Shown: positions 41,210-54,599, counted from the stretch's first letter. The stretch: DNA of 64,000 bases from Gemmatimonadota bacterium (GCA_021298835.1 JAJTHG010000017.1:62001-126000), one strand, 5' to 3'. Notes: a model not told the origin generated them from the letters alone. Program-made: numbers and translations.

Positions 41210-41980
41210 ATGCGCGACTTCCTCGATCGCCTCACGTCCGCCTTCGCCGCGCTCGCCGAGTACGTGCCGGCGATGATCGGCGCGTTCGTCATCCTCTTCG
41301 CCGGCTACCTCGTGGCGCGTCTCGCGCAGAAGGGAGCGGCCGGGGTGCTCAAGCGGCTGAAGTTCAACGTCGTCCTCGAGCGCGGCGGCGTCACGCGTGC
41401 GCTCGACCACGCGGGCTCGCCGTTCAATCCCACGCGCGTCGTCGCGAATCTGGTCTTCTGGTTCGTCATGTTCGCCGTGCTGCTGGTGGCCGCGAACGCC
41501 CTCGGCCTCGAGTCGCTGACGTCGGTGTTCACCGAGCTGGTGAGCTACATCCCGAGCGTGATCGCGGCGATCGTGATCATCATCGTCGGCATCGTGCTCG
41601 GCTCGTTCGTGGGCGGGGTGATCCTCGCCTCGGCCGGGGCGCTCGAGGGGGGGCTCACCCTCGCCCGGGCCGGGCGGGCGGGCGTGATCGTGCTTGCCGT
41701 CTTCATGGCCCTGCAGCAGCTTGGAGTGGCCACCGAGATCGTCACGACGGCGTTCGCGATCCTCTTCGGGGCGGTCGCCCTGGCGGCGGCATTGGCGTTC
41801 GGGCTCGGGAATCGCGATCTCGCCGGCGAGATCACGCGGGAGTGGTGGACCCGGTTCAAGGCGGAGCGAGCGGCGCTCGAAGCAGAGGCCGCGGCGGTGG
41901 AGGAGGCGGTTCTCGGCGACACGGGTGAGGCCCCCGTCCCGGGAACCAACGGGCCACCGGACAGGGTACACTCGGGATAG
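41210..41980 (+). CDS. Conserved TM-helix mechanosensitive-channel-like protein
   Basis: 256 residues with about five helices. The paired GAFVILFAGYLVARLAQKGAAGVLKRLKF and PSVIAAIVIIIVGIVLGSFVGGVILA segments match the conserved TM-helix repeat found in MscS-related proteins. The AFGLGNRDLAGEITREWW end is also typical of this family. There is no MscS beta domain, so channel activity is uncertain. A Glu/Ala coiled tail follows. Confidence 0.8.
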   Translation: MRDFLDRLTSAFAALAEYVPAMIGAFVILFAGYLVARLAQKGAAGVLKRLKFNVVLERGGVTRALDHAGSPFNPTRVVANLVFWFVMFAVLLVAANALGLESLTSVFTELVSYIPSVIAAIVIIIVGIVLGSFVGGVILASAGALEGGLTLARAGRAGVIVLAVFMALQQLGVATEIVTTAFAILFGAVALAAALAFGLGNRDLAGEITREWWTRFKAERAALEAEAAAVEEAVLGDTGEAPVPGTNGPPDRVHSG

Positions 41981-42020
41981 CGGTCACGCGCGAGACCGAA
42001 GACGACAACGCGGAGGATTT

Positions 42021-43187
42021 GTGCGCAGTCGAGTCATCGCCATGGGTTTCGCAGCGTCCCTTTCGGCGGGCGCGTCGCTCGACGCCCAACCGGCTGCGGG
42101 AACGGATCAGTCGCCCTGCGTGGCCGCCGCGTCCAGCGCCCGCGGGACCGTCCGACGACTCGACGGCGGCGCGGTCGGGCGCGGCGTTCCGGTCACGGTC
42201 GCATGGAATGTGCTTACGCTCAAGGGCTTGTCGGTGCGTACGGAGCGCTGCGAGCGCACGGCCGAAACCACCGACGAGGGTGCCTTCGAGGTCTCCGGGG
42301 TCCCGCTGGACGAGACCGTGTTGCTGTCGGCGATTGGTGGGTCCGGGGAGGCAGGGGTCTCGCTGCGACACGACACCGCCGACCCCGTCCGCTCGCCGCT
42401 CACGATCTACCTGCCGACGGCCGACGAGGTGGCGGAAGCGATCCGGGGCGGCGGGACCTGCCAGACGCTGGGCCGCGTGGTGAACACCACCGGTGCCCCG
42501 GTGCGGGACGCCAGGGTGCGCGTGGACGGGCAGGCGGCCGTCCTCACCGATTGGCAGGGCGCATTCCGGACGCGCACCTGCGCGCCGGACGGGGCCGCCT
42601 TCGACGTGCGCGGCCTGACCGTGGCGCCCGCGGAGTGGTGGATGCCGCTGACGTCGCAGGCGCCCGTCGTGGCGATCTCCCTCGACCGGCCGAGGCCAAG
42701 GCTGGATGCGGTGGTCGTGCGCGCGACCCAGGGCGAGTACCGCGACGTCACGGGATTCAATCGCCGCTGTCGCGGCGGGACTGGCCGGTGCCTGACGCTG
42801 GAGAACCTGTCGCAGTCGCAACCTGCGAGCATGCGGGAATTCATCAACGCCTCGAAGGGCGCGTTGGTCACATGGAATGGCAGGGTTTCGCTCGGGAGGT
42901 ACCCCGGTTGCCCCGCGAGGCTGATGGTGAACGGCGTCTATGATCCCGGGATGGAACAGAACGGGCTGAACATGGATGACATCGTGGGCGTCGAGCTCCA
43001 TGGAAGCCTCCCGTTGGAGTTCGGTGGTTTCAGGGTCCTCGACCTCTTGTTGAGTCAGAATTTCTGGTACTGGACGGGTGACTTCAGCGATGTGCCATTC
43101 CGACGCCCGGGTCGCTTCGCGGACGGATGGTGCGGAGCCGTGGTCGTCTGGACGACGTGGGGTTTGGGGGGGGAGATCGGCAGTTGA
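42021..43187 (+). CDS. Barrel-less TonB-plug-like protein with carboxypeptidase-regulatory domains, copy 1
   Basis: 388 residues from GTG 42021 with a clear Shine-Dalgarno (GGAGGA, 3 nt upstream). The signal peptide ends LDAQ. Residues 30-220 hold two carboxypeptidase-regulatory-like segments (ARGTVRRLDGG..., LGRVVNTTGAPVRDARVRVDGQ). The C-terminal 160 residues resemble a receptor plug (RLDAVVVRATQGEYRDVTGFNRR, a degenerate recognition loop, GCPARLMVNGVYD, DIVGVELHG, CGAVVVWT) but stop there, with no barrel strands. Compared with copy 2, its middle has diverged. It is the upstream member of a tandem pair. Confidence 0.75.
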   Translation: MRSRVIAMGFAASLSAGASLDAQPAAGTDQSPCVAAASSARGTVRRLDGGAVGRGVPVTVAWNVLTLKGLSVRTERCERTAETTDEGAFEVSGVPLDETVLLSAIGGSGEAGVSLRHDTADPVRSPLTIYLPTADEVAEAIRGGGTCQTLGRVVNTTGAPVRDARVRVDGQAAVLTDWQGAFRTRTCAPDGAAFDVRGLTVAPAEWWMPLTSQAPVVAISLDRPRPRLDAVVVRATQGEYRDVTGFNRRCRGGTGRCLTLENLSQSQPASMREFINASKGALVTWNGRVSLGRYPGCPARLMVNGVYDPGMEQNGLNMDDIVGVELHGSLPLEFGGFRVLDLLLSQNFWYWTGDFSDVPFRRPGRFADGWCGAVVVWTTWGLGGEIGS

Positions 43188-43289
43188 ATCCGGGGCACGG
43201 GCGGGTGTCCGGTCGTCCGCACGAACGGCGTCCCGGGAACGAAGCCCCACGTGGCGGGTGGATGGTGGGTATCCCTACCAGAGGTGCCG

Positions 43290-44402
43290 ATGCGTTGCGC
43301 TGCGTCCGTTCGTCTGCTGTCGCTGGCCGTCCTGGCCGGACCGGTCGTTGTCACTGCCCAGGACACCAGTCTGGTGGCAGCCGCTTCCCCGGCGTGCGAG
43401 GTCGGCGAGGCCGAGGTAAGGGGGGTGGTGCGCGGCCTCGACGGTTCACCGGCGCCAGCGGGGCTGATCGTCTCCATCGGTTGGAACGTCATCCAGTTGC
43501 GGGGCTTGTCCGTCCGCACCGAGCGCTGCGAGAGCGCGACGACGACGGTGGACGGCGGCACCTTCGTCGCGGGGAAGGTGCCGGGCAACGAATCGCTCCT
43601 GATCGTCGTGGTCGGCGCGAACGGTGCCGTTGGCGTCGCACTCCGTCACGAGGCAGGCGGCGTCGGGTCGGCCCCCCTCGAGGTCTTTCTGCCGACGCCC
43701 GCCGACGTCAAGGCTGCGGGCGACCCGGGAACCGGCCGCGCCTGCCGGACGCGCGGTCGCGTCGTCAACGCGACCGGGAAGCCCGTGGCCAACGCCCGGG
43801 TGCGTGTGGCCGGCAGCGACGTGGTGCGCACCGACGCGCAGGGGGGCTTCAACGCCCCCGCCTGCGGGTCGGACGGCACGACCTTCGACGTCCGCGGGCT
43901 CGACGTGGCGCGCGGCGAATGGTGGGTGTCGCTGAGCGACGTCCCGCGGTACTGGGCGGTGTCGCTCGACCGGCCGATGCCGCGCCTCGACGCAGTAGTG
44001 GTGACGGCCCCGCGTCGCGACTTCGCCGACGTGACCGGGTTCGACCAGCGGCGGCGCGGTGCCTGGGGGCGCTTCATCACCCGCGAGGACATCGAGCGCC
44101 GGATGCCGATGCGCGTGCAATTCATGCTCGAGGGGCTGCCGGGTGTGATGGTCGGGGCGAACGGGCAGATCCGCATGTCCCGCAACCTCGGCCTCGGCTG
44201 CGCTCCGGCCATCTTCGTGGACGGGATGTTCCTGCAGGGGTTCGACCTCGGCATGATCGACCCGCTCACGGTGTACGGCATCGAGGTGTACCGGAGTGCC
44301 GCGGACACCCCGCCGCAGTTCCTGCCGCCGGGCCGGGGAGCATGCGGCGCGGTGGTGGTCTGGACGCGGCGCGGGCTCGACAACGGGAGCCGGCGGCGCT
44401 GA
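43290..44402 (+). CDS. Barrel-less TonB-plug-like protein with carboxypeptidase-regulatory domains, copy 2
   Basis: 370 residues from ATG 43290, with GAGGTG just upstream. The signal peptide ends VTAQ. It shares the whole plan of copy 1, including WNVIQLRGLSVRTERCE and the GRVVNATGKPVANARVRV block. The plug part is better preserved: FDQRRRGAWGRFITREDIERRMP, FMLEGLPGVMV, GCAPAIFVDGMFL, IEVYRSAADTPPQF and CGAVVVWTRRG. The protein ends after the plug. The Cys of GCAP and CGAV probably form a disulphide. Such proteins could be periplasmic partners or decoys for TonB, or ligand carriers. Confidence 0.78.
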   Translation: MRCAASVRLLSLAVLAGPVVVTAQDTSLVAAASPACEVGEAEVRGVVRGLDGSPAPAGLIVSIGWNVIQLRGLSVRTERCESATTTVDGGTFVAGKVPGNESLLIVVVGANGAVGVALRHEAGGVGSAPLEVFLPTPADVKAAGDPGTGRACRTRGRVVNATGKPVANARVRVAGSDVVRTDAQGGFNAPACGSDGTTFDVRGLDVARGEWWVSLSDVPRYWAVSLDRPMPRLDAVVVTAPRRDFADVTGFDQRRRGAWGRFITREDIERRMPMRVQFMLEGLPGVMVGANGQIRMSRNLGLGCAPAIFVDGMFLQGFDLGMIDPLTVYGIEVYRSAADTPPQFLPPGRGACGAVVVWTRRGLDNGSRRR

Positions 44403-44523
44403 ACGACGGGCGGACGCGCCGCAGTCAACGCGGGGCGGGTGCCGACCGTTTAGGATGGATGACCGCTGCCGGTCCCACCGGCGGCGGGTCGTCGTCGGCT
44501 TCGACCCTCACCCCGAAGGACTG

Positions 44524-47500
44524 ATGCCCCTCTCCCGTCTGCACGGGCTCGGCGCGGCCTTGGCGCTCGCCGGCCTCGCTGGCGCGTCGCTCGGCACGCC
44601 GCTCGGCGCGCAGCAGCTCGACTCCGTCACCAACGCCGGCCTGCGCTGGCGTCAGATCGGCCCCGCGAACATGGCCGGCCGCATCGTGGACGTCGAGGCG
44701 ATCCCGTCGCCGTCGCGCACGATCTACGTGAGCACCGCGGCCGGCGGGCTCTGGAAGTCGTCGAACGGCGGCACGACGTTCCGTCCCGTGCTCGACACGA
44801 GCCGGGTGATCTCGGGCGGCGACCTCGCGATCGCCCCGAGCGACACGAATGTGCTCTACTGGGGGACGGGCGAGCCGAACAGCCGCAACTCGATCTCGCC
44901 CGGCGGCGGCATCTACAAGTCCACCGACGGCGGGAAGTCGTGGACGTGGATCGAGGCGCTGCGCGGCTCTGAGCACATCGGCCGGATCGTGGTGCACCCG
45001 ACCAACCCGAACGTCGCGTGGGTCGCGGCCCTCGGGCCGGCGTGGCGCACCGGCGGCGAGCGCGGGCTTTACAAGACGACCGACGGCGGGAAGACCTTCT
45101 CCTGCGTGAAGTGCATCGACGCGAAGACGGGCTTCATCGACGTGGACCTGCACCCGTCGAACCCGGACGTGCTCTTCGCGGCGAGCTACGAGCGGCTGCG
45201 CGGGCCGTACTTCCTGCAGTCGGGTGGCAAGGGCTCGGCGCTCTGGAAGTCCACCGACGGCGGCGCGACGTGGGCCGAGGTGAAGGGAGGCGGCTTCCCC
45301 GAGGGGATGAAGGGCCGCATCGAAGTCGCGATCTCCGCCTCGAAGCCCGACGTCATGTACGCGATGGTCGAGGCCGACACGCTGCCCAACGCGTCGAAGG
45401 AGCAGAAGCCGCGGCAGAAGTCGCCGAGCGGCCTCTGGCGCTCCGCGGACGGCGGGGCGACGTGGGAGAAGCGCGCCGACGACAACGTGCGGCCGTTCTA
45501 CTACTCGCAGGTGCGCGTGCACCCGACGAACCCCGACCGCGTCTGGTGGTCCTCGACGCCGGTGAAGTACTCGAACGACGGCGGCAAGACGTCGGGCAAC
45601 GCGACGGTGGGGATCCACGTGGACCACCACGCGCACTGGATCGACCCCCGGGACCCCGAGCGCATGATCGTCGGCAACGATGGCGGCATCGCCATCTCGC
45701 ACGACGGTGGCGGCAACTACGACTTCGTCAACACGTTCGCGATCGGCCAGTTCTACAATGTGTCGGTGGACATGGGCATCCCGTACCGCGTGTGCGGCGG
45801 CGCGCAGGACAACGGGTCGTGGTGCGGCCCGAGCCGGCGCAAGCAGGGGCCGGTCACCAACGCGATGTGGGCGACGTACTGGGGCGGCGACGGCTTCGGC
45901 TCGGCCAACGACCCGACCGACCCGAACATCGTGTACGGCACCTCGCAGGGCGGCTCGATGGGCCGCTACAACTGGGCGACCGGCGAGGCATCGCGCTTCC
46001 AGAAGCCCGAGTGGCGCCCGCAATGGCTGCGGTGGGAGGACTCGATCGTCGTCACCCGCGGCGACACGACGAAGCCCGAGACGCCCGAGATGAAGCGCCG
46101 CATCGCTGCCTTCAAGGCGCGGCAGAAGCAGGACTCGGTGGACCTCGCGCTCCGCTGGAACTGGAATACCCCGTACTTCGTCTCGCGGCACAACGCGAAG
46201 ACGCTCTACTTCGGCGCCAACCGCGTGCTCAAGAGCACGAAGATGGGCGACGACATGTTCTTCATCTCGCCCGACCTCACCTACCGCGACACCGCCAAGC
46301 TGCGCGTCGCGCTCAAGGAGTCCGGCGGCATCACCAAGGACCTCACGGGCGCGGAGACGTTCTCGACGATCGTCTCGCTCAACGAGTCGCCGGCGAAGGC
46401 CGGGATGCTCCTCGCCGGCACCGACGACGGCCGGCTCTGGCTCACGCGCAACGACGGCGGCGCGTGGGAGGAGCTCACCAGCCGCGTGCCCGGCGTGCCG
46501 GCGGGCACGTACGTCTCGCGCGTCGAGCTCTCGGGCGCGGACACCAACGTGTTCTACGCCAGCTTCGACAACCACCGCCGCGGCGACTTCACCCCGTACG
46601 TGGTCATGACGCGGGACGGCGGCCGGACCTTCGCGAGCATCGCCGGCACCCTGCCGACCGGGGGGCCGGATTTCGTCCATGTCATCCGCGAGGACCCGCG
46701 GAACCCCAACGTGCTGTACGTCGGCACCGACGTCGGCGCGTACGTGTCGGTCGATCGCGGCGGGTCCTGGCGCCGCCTCGGCCGCGACCTCCCCACGGTC
46801 CCGGTGCACGACCTCGTCGTGCATCCGCGCGAGGGCGAGCTGGTGGCGGCGACGCACGGCCGCTCGTTCTGGATCGTGGACGTCAACCCGCTCCAGCAGC
46901 TCGGCGACTCGGCCCGCCGGGCCGAGGCCTTCGCGCTCTACAAGCCGCGCACGGCCTTCCAGTGGGGCGAGCCGCCGGTCGAGGGGCGCGACGGCGGCAA
47001 CAAGCGCTTCGAGGCGGCCAGCCCGCCCTACGGCGCGGACATCTGGTACCGCACGACCAAGCCGGGCCTGGGCGCCGTGCGCATCGTGATCCAGGATGCG
47101 ACCGGCGACACGCTGCGTACGCTCTCCGGCCCGAGTGGCGTCGGGCTCCACCGGGTGTCGTGGAACTTCCGCGGCAAGGAGCCGCCGCGCGTGGCCCTCT
47201 CGCCGGCCGAGCTGCGCGACTCGCTCCGAACGGCGAAGGCGGTGGACTCGGCCTTCACGGCCCTGGAGCAGGCGGGGAAGTTCAGCAAGACGCAGCTCGA
47301 CCAGGCGCGCAACATGATCGCGCGGCCGGCCGCCATGATGGGAATGGTCGAGCAGATGTTCGCCGGCGGGCAGGGCGGCGGGCGCTTCCAGGAGCGGCCC
47401 GGCGAGACGCCGGCGCGTGCGCCGGGCGCGGGTGCCGGCGGTCGGCAGGGTGGCGGCGCGGCGGCAACGGGTGGTGAGCCCGGCGGGCCGGACATGAGCA

Positions 47501-47730
47501 TGATGCAGGAGCTCTTCGGCGAGCTGCGCAACATCCCGGGCGTCAACCTCGGCTTCGGCGGCGGTGGCCGCCGCGGCGGCGGGCAGGCCCCGCTCGTCCA
47601 GCCGGGCGACTACAAGGTCTCCGTGACGATCGACGGCAAGACCCACGTCCAGACGGTGCGCGTCGAGCGCATCAGCGGGACGGGCGGGTCGTCATTCGGG
47701 TTCGAGGAGGAGGACGAGCACGAGCCGTAG
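44524..47730 (+). CDS. Secreted VPS10/sortilin-type propeller protein
   Basis: 1068 residues. A signal peptide ends LGAQQ. Repeated Asp-box/BNR blades (IYKSTDGGKSWTW, LYKTTDGGKTFSC, LWRSADGGATWEKR, VVMTRDGGRTFAS) build a large propeller of the VPS10/exo-alpha-sialidase-like type common in soil bacteria. The C-terminal 330 residues include a VSWNFRGKEPPRVALSPAELRDSL segment, a Gly-rich linker (about 950-1020) and a final strand domain QPGDYKVSVTIDGKTHVQTVRVERIS. The catalytic role is unknown; binding or peptidase-associated roles have been suggested for the family. TAGGAT lies 67 nt upstream. Confidence 0.85.
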   Translation: MPLSRLHGLGAALALAGLAGASLGTPLGAQQLDSVTNAGLRWRQIGPANMAGRIVDVEAIPSPSRTIYVSTAAGGLWKSSNGGTTFRPVLDTSRVISGGDLAIAPSDTNVLYWGTGEPNSRNSISPGGGIYKSTDGGKSWTWIEALRGSEHIGRIVVHPTNPNVAWVAALGPAWRTGGERGLYKTTDGGKTFSCVKCIDAKTGFIDVDLHPSNPDVLFAASYERLRGPYFLQSGGKGSALWKSTDGGATWAEVKGGGFPEGMKGRIEVAISASKPDVMYAMVEADTLPNASKEQKPRQKSPSGLWRSADGGATWEKRADDNVRPFYYSQVRVHPTNPDRVWWSSTPVKYSNDGGKTSGNATVGIHVDHHAHWIDPRDPERMIVGNDGGIAISHDGGGNYDFVNTFAIGQFYNVSVDMGIPYRVCGGAQDNGSWCGPSRRKQGPVTNAMWATYWGGDGFGSANDPTDPNIVYGTSQGGSMGRYNWATGEASRFQKPEWRPQWLRWEDSIVVTRGDTTKPETPEMKRRIAAFKARQKQDSVDLALRWNWNTPYFVSRHNAKTLYFGANRVLKSTKMGDDMFFISPDLTYRDTAKLRVALKESGGITKDLTGAETFSTIVSLNESPAKAGMLLAGTDDGRLWLTRNDGGAWEELTSRVPGVPAGTYVSRVELSGADTNVFYASFDNHRRGDFTPYVVMTRDGGRTFASIAGTLPTGGPDFVHVIREDPRNPNVLYVGTDVGAYVSVDRGGSWRRLGRDLPTVPVHDLVVHPREGELVAATHGRSFWIVDVNPLQQLGDSARRAEAFALYKPRTAFQWGEPPVEGRDGGNKRFEAASPPYGADIWYRTTKPGLGAVRIVIQDATGDTLRTLSGPSGVGLHRVSWNFRGKEPPRVALSPAELRDSLRTAKAVDSAFTALEQAGKFSKTQLDQARNMIARPAAMMGMVEQMFAGGQGGGRFQERPGETPARAPGAGAGGRQGGGAAATGGEPGGPDMSMMQELFGELRNIPGVNLGFGGGGRRGGGQAPLVQPGDYKVSVTIDGKTHVQTVRVERISGTGGSSFGFEEEDEHEP

Positions 47731-47782
47731 GCGGCGCGCGCCGCGGCCAGGCGAGGGTCACGCCTGTCTGGAGGCATCCTCG

Positions 47783-47818
47783 AGGTGCCGGCGGCACCTT
47801 GGGCGGCACCTTGGGCGG
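47783..47818 (+). repeat. Short hairpin overlapping a 12-bp direct repeat
   Basis: AGGTGCC (47783-47789) pairs with GGCACCT (47793-47799) and may terminate the VPS10 gene. GCGGCACCTTGG occurs twice in tandem (47791-47802, 47803-47814), with a partial third copy. Confidence 0.4.
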
Positions 47819-47922
47819 GGCCGCAGGACGCAGGAGAACGGAGCACCCGCGTGCCGTCACGTGGTGCTCCCCCCTCCTGCCTCCTGCGGCCCTGTCGTTC
47901 CGTGACCTAAAGGGCCGGCCGC

Positions 47923-47928
47923 TAGATT
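47923..47928 (+). promoter_or_regulatory. TAGATT -10-like box upstream of fumC
   Basis: TAGATT lies 42 nt before the fumC ATG and fits the TAG-N-TT pattern seen before several genes here. No clear -35 element is visible. Confidence 0.35.
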
Positions 47929-47970
47929 TCGGGCGCCAACGCGACCCATGACTCGACGCCTCCCCCCGCC

Positions 47971-49356
<1,386 letters not shown>

Positions 49357-49365
49357 GATTCCCCT

Positions 49366-49400
49366 CCCCCGGCGCGGCGCTTCGTTGACCGCGCCGGGGG
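49366..49400 (+). terminator. Terminator-like hairpin after fumC
   Basis: CCCCCGGCGCGG (49366-49377) pairs perfectly with CCGCGCCGGGGG (49389-49400) around an 11-nt loop, 10 nt after the fumC stop. Confidence 0.7.
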
Positions 49401-49469
49401 CCGGGAGAGACCCGCACGGCCGAAGGGGGAGGAGGCAGGCGTGGGGCGTTCGACCTGACCACCGTGCCG

Positions 49470-49529
49470 ATCACCCGCATCGCGATCGAGGTGCACCGGG
49501 GTCTCGGTCCGGGCATGCCCGAGTCCGTA
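49470..49529 (+). pseudogene. Remnant of a GxxExxY-family gene
   Basis: One frame reads ITRIAIEVHRGLGPGMPESV, which matches the start of GxxExxY proteins (AIEVHRxLGPGLLESVY). No start codon is in phase close upstream (a TGA stands before it). After ESV the match ends in low-complexity CTCTCG/GCGCGC repeats (49530-49565). About 80% of the usual 120-130 residue gene is missing, so this is a decayed fragment. Confidence 0.6.
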
Positions 49530-49578
49530 TCGCTCTCTCGCTCTCGCGCGCGCTCTCGCGCGCGGCCGTTCGCCGGCC

Positions 49579-51774
49579 CTACCCGCCGAGCGTCGCCGAG
49601 AGATACCGCAGCACGATCCCCGCCGTGATGACCTCCGGCAGCACCACGTGCGGCCGGTCCCGCGACGCCGGGTAGAGCACGTACAGCGGGATCCCCTGCC
49701 GCCCGAAGCCGGCGACGGCGCGCGCGATGGTCTCCGACCGCGACGTCCAGTCCGCCCGCAGCAGCGCCACGTCACGCGCCGCGAACGCCTGCCGTAGTGC
49801 CGCCGACGAGAACGCCACCCGTTCGTTCACCTTGCACGTCAGGCACCACGCCGCCGTGAAGTCCACGAACACCGGCCGCCCTGCCGCGCGGTGCTTCGCC
49901 ACCGCCGCCTCGCTCCACGGTTCCCACACCAGGCCGTACGCGTCGGTTTCGGCTTCCGCCGGTGCATCCGCCGCCGCCGCTGCGCTCGCGTGGCTGGCCG
50001 AGGCCCCCCACGCCACGAAGCCGCCCACGACGATGAAGCCCGCCCCCGCCGCCCGCCGCAGCGTGCGCGTCATCCCGCTGGCGCTCACCACCGAGGCGTG
50101 CCCGAGCAGCCATGCCCCGACGCCGGCGGCCGCGAGCGCCACGCCCAGCGGCCCGAGGCCCGCCACGCCGACCTGCTGCACGAAGACCCACGCGAGCCAC
50201 ACGACGGTCGCGAACATCGGCAGCGCGAGCCAGCGCTTCATCGTGAGCATCCACCGGCCCGGCTTCGGCAACGCGCGCAGCGCCGCTGGCCACGCCGCGA
50301 GCACCGCGTAGGGCAGGGCCATCCCCAGCCCGAGCGCGAAGAAGACCGTGAACGCCACCGCCGGCGATTGCGCGAGCCCGTAGGCGATGGCCGCCCCCAT
50401 CATCGGGGCGGTGCAGGGGGTGGCGACCACCGTGGCGAGCATGCCGTTCGCGACCGACCCCGCGTAGCCCCCCTCGAAGTTCACGGCACCGAGCCGCGTG
50501 AACTCGGCCCCGATCTCCACCACGCCCAGCAGCGACAGGCCGAGCACGAAGATCAGCGCCGCCAGGCCGGCCACGAACGCGGGCGACTGCAGTTGGAAGC
50601 CCCAGCCGAGCTGCGCCCCGCCGGCGCGCACCGCGAGCAGCACCGCCGCCAGCGCGAGGAAGGTCCCGATCACGCCGACCGCGAAGGCGATCCCGTGGTT
50701 GCGCGCCCGACCGTGGTCCTGCCCGCCCAGTTCGGCGAACCCGAAGATCTTGAGCGCGATCACCGGGAGTACGCACGGCATGAGGTTGAGCAGCAGGCCA
50801 CCCACGAAGGCGAGGCCGATCGCGGCGAACAGCGACAGCGAGGGCGCGGGCGGCGTGCCGGCGACGGCCGGCTCGACGCTCCCGGCCGGCGGGGGCGGTG
50901 GCGCTTCGGCGCCGCCGGTCGCGCCCGGCGCGGCCGTGGCCACGGCGGCGGGGACGCCCGCCACCGTCGCGCGGAACTCGTAGCCCGCCCGCGACCCGTC
51001 GGGACGCGTGCCAAGCAGCAGCCCGGGCAGCGTGGCCTGCGGGCCGACGCGTCCGTTGCCGCCGCGCACCAGCGCCAGCTGCAGCGTGTCCCCCGCGCGC
51101 GTGGCGCGCTGCGCGGCCCCGTGCTCGAGGTGGAAGGGGAGCGCGGTCATGAACAGCGGGTCGCGCAGGCGCGGCGCGCCGCGCACGGCGAGCACATAGC
51201 CGCGCTCGGTCACCGACGCCGTGGCGCGCGCGCTGGCCGGCAGCGGCGCGGGCCACTGGGCGCGTGCCGCCGCGAACCGCGGCGCATCCGCCGAGGGCGC
51301 GGGGGCCTCGCGCCGGACCGGCAGAGTGAGGGCGATGCGCGCCTTGCCGGGAATGCAGATGTTCTCGCACTCGATCCAGTCCACGTCGGCCGCGAGGGCG
51401 AGCGACGAACCGGGTGTCGCCGACGCCGGGACGGTCAGGGGCACGACCAGCAGGGTCGAGTCCGCATAGCCGTATGACACGATGTCGGCGAGCCGGAAGG
51501 TGATCGGCAGCGGCCAGCGGATGGTATCGGCGGTGACGCCGGTCGGGAGCGACCAGCGGACGTTCGTGGGGCCGCCGGCGTCGCCGGCCTGCTTCCAGTA
51601 GGTGTGCCACTTCGGGGCCATCTCGAGGCGGATGCCCACCCACAGCGTGTCCCCCGGCCGGGCATGGGCGTGCTCGGCGGCGAGCCGCGCCGAGGTGTGC
51701 AGCACGGGCTGGGCGTGCACAGGGGCGGTGGCCGCCGCGACGGCCCCGATCGCGAAGACGATCCGCCAGGACAT
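49579..51774 (-). CDS. dsbD: Thiol:disulfide interchange protein DsbD / cytochrome c biogenesis reductase
   Basis: 731 residues. The signal peptide ends VHAQ. The N-terminal DsbD-alpha-like domain has the Cys pair ECENIC. Eight or so helices of the CcdA/DsbD beta region follow, with LLNLMPCVLPVIALKI and VATPCTAPMMGAAI carrying the two transport cysteines. The C-terminal thioredoxin domain has WCLTCK (643-648). It moves electrons from cytoplasmic thioredoxin to the periplasm, serving cytochrome c haem attachment and disulphide repair, which suits the many c-type haems here. TAGCTT (minus 51786-51781) is 6 nt before the ATG. Confidence 0.93.
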   Translation of the reverse strand: MSWRIVFAIGAVAAATAPVHAQPVLHTSARLAAEHAHARPGDTLWVGIRLEMAPKWHTYWKQAGDAGGPTNVRWSLPTGVTADTIRWPLPITFRLADIVSYGYADSTLLVVPLTVPASATPGSSLALAADVDWIECENICIPGKARIALTLPVRREAPAPSADAPRFAAARAQWPAPLPASARATASVTERGYVLAVRGAPRLRDPLFMTALPFHLEHGAAQRATRAGDTLQLALVRGGNGRVGPQATLPGLLLGTRPDGSRAGYEFRATVAGVPAAVATAAPGATGGAEAPPPPPAGSVEPAVAGTPPAPSLSLFAAIGLAFVGGLLLNLMPCVLPVIALKIFGFAELGGQDHGRARNHGIAFAVGVIGTFLALAAVLLAVRAGGAQLGWGFQLQSPAFVAGLAALIFVLGLSLLGVVEIGAEFTRLGAVNFEGGYAGSVANGMLATVVATPCTAPMMGAAIAYGLAQSPAVAFTVFFALGLGMALPYAVLAAWPAALRALPKPGRWMLTMKRWLALPMFATVVWLAWVFVQQVGVAGLGPLGVALAAAGVGAWLLGHASVVSASGMTRTLRRAAGAGFIVVGGFVAWGASASHASAAAAADAPAEAETDAYGLVWEPWSEAAVAKHRAAGRPVFVDFTAAWCLTCKVNERVAFSSAALRQAFAARDVALLRADWTSRSETIARAVAGFGRQGIPLYVLYPASRDRPHVVLPEVITAGIVLRYLSATLGG

Positions 51775-51780
51775 GCGTGC

Positions 51781-51786
51781 AAGCTA
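51781..51786 (-). promoter_or_regulatory. TAGCTT box 6 nt before the dsbD start
   Basis: The hexamer is followed by GCACGC and the ATG. If it is a -10 element, transcription would begin at or next to the start codon (leaderless). Confidence 0.45.
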
Positions 51787-51912
51787 CCGCAGGCAGGCGA
51801 CGAGCGGTGTCATGAGTCGCCCTCCGTCCCGACGTTCGTGGGGTGGCCGCACGGTCTTCAAGCCATCCCGCTAAAGCGTTGTTGCACAACGACTTGCAAT
51901 GCCATGCCGGGA

Positions 51913-51941
51913 TTGATTCGCCCCCGGGGTTCCACTAGCTT
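51913..51941 (+). promoter_or_regulatory. Candidate gyrA promoter
   Basis: TTGATT (51913-51918), 17-nt spacer, TAGCTT (51936-51941). This gives a leader of about 44 nt to the gyrA ATG at 51992. The rest of the 217-nt divergent gap with dsbD shows nothing I can name. Confidence 0.5.
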
Positions 51942-51991
51942 GTCCGGATTGCGGCCCGTCCGCCGCGCCCCCGCATTTTCGAGCCATTCCG

Positions 51992-54514
<2,523 letters not shown>

Positions 54515-54599
54515 TGAAGTCCCGAACCGGCCCAGCGGGAAACCGGCGCGATCCGCAGCGTCCGTCGGCCACCGGCTCGGCCGCGGGGGCGGACTGATG

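Noticed and set aside
42021-43187. Frameshifted full-length TonB receptor
   Set aside because: The next coding sequence is an independent copy with its own signal peptide, and no barrel strands occur in any frame between them.
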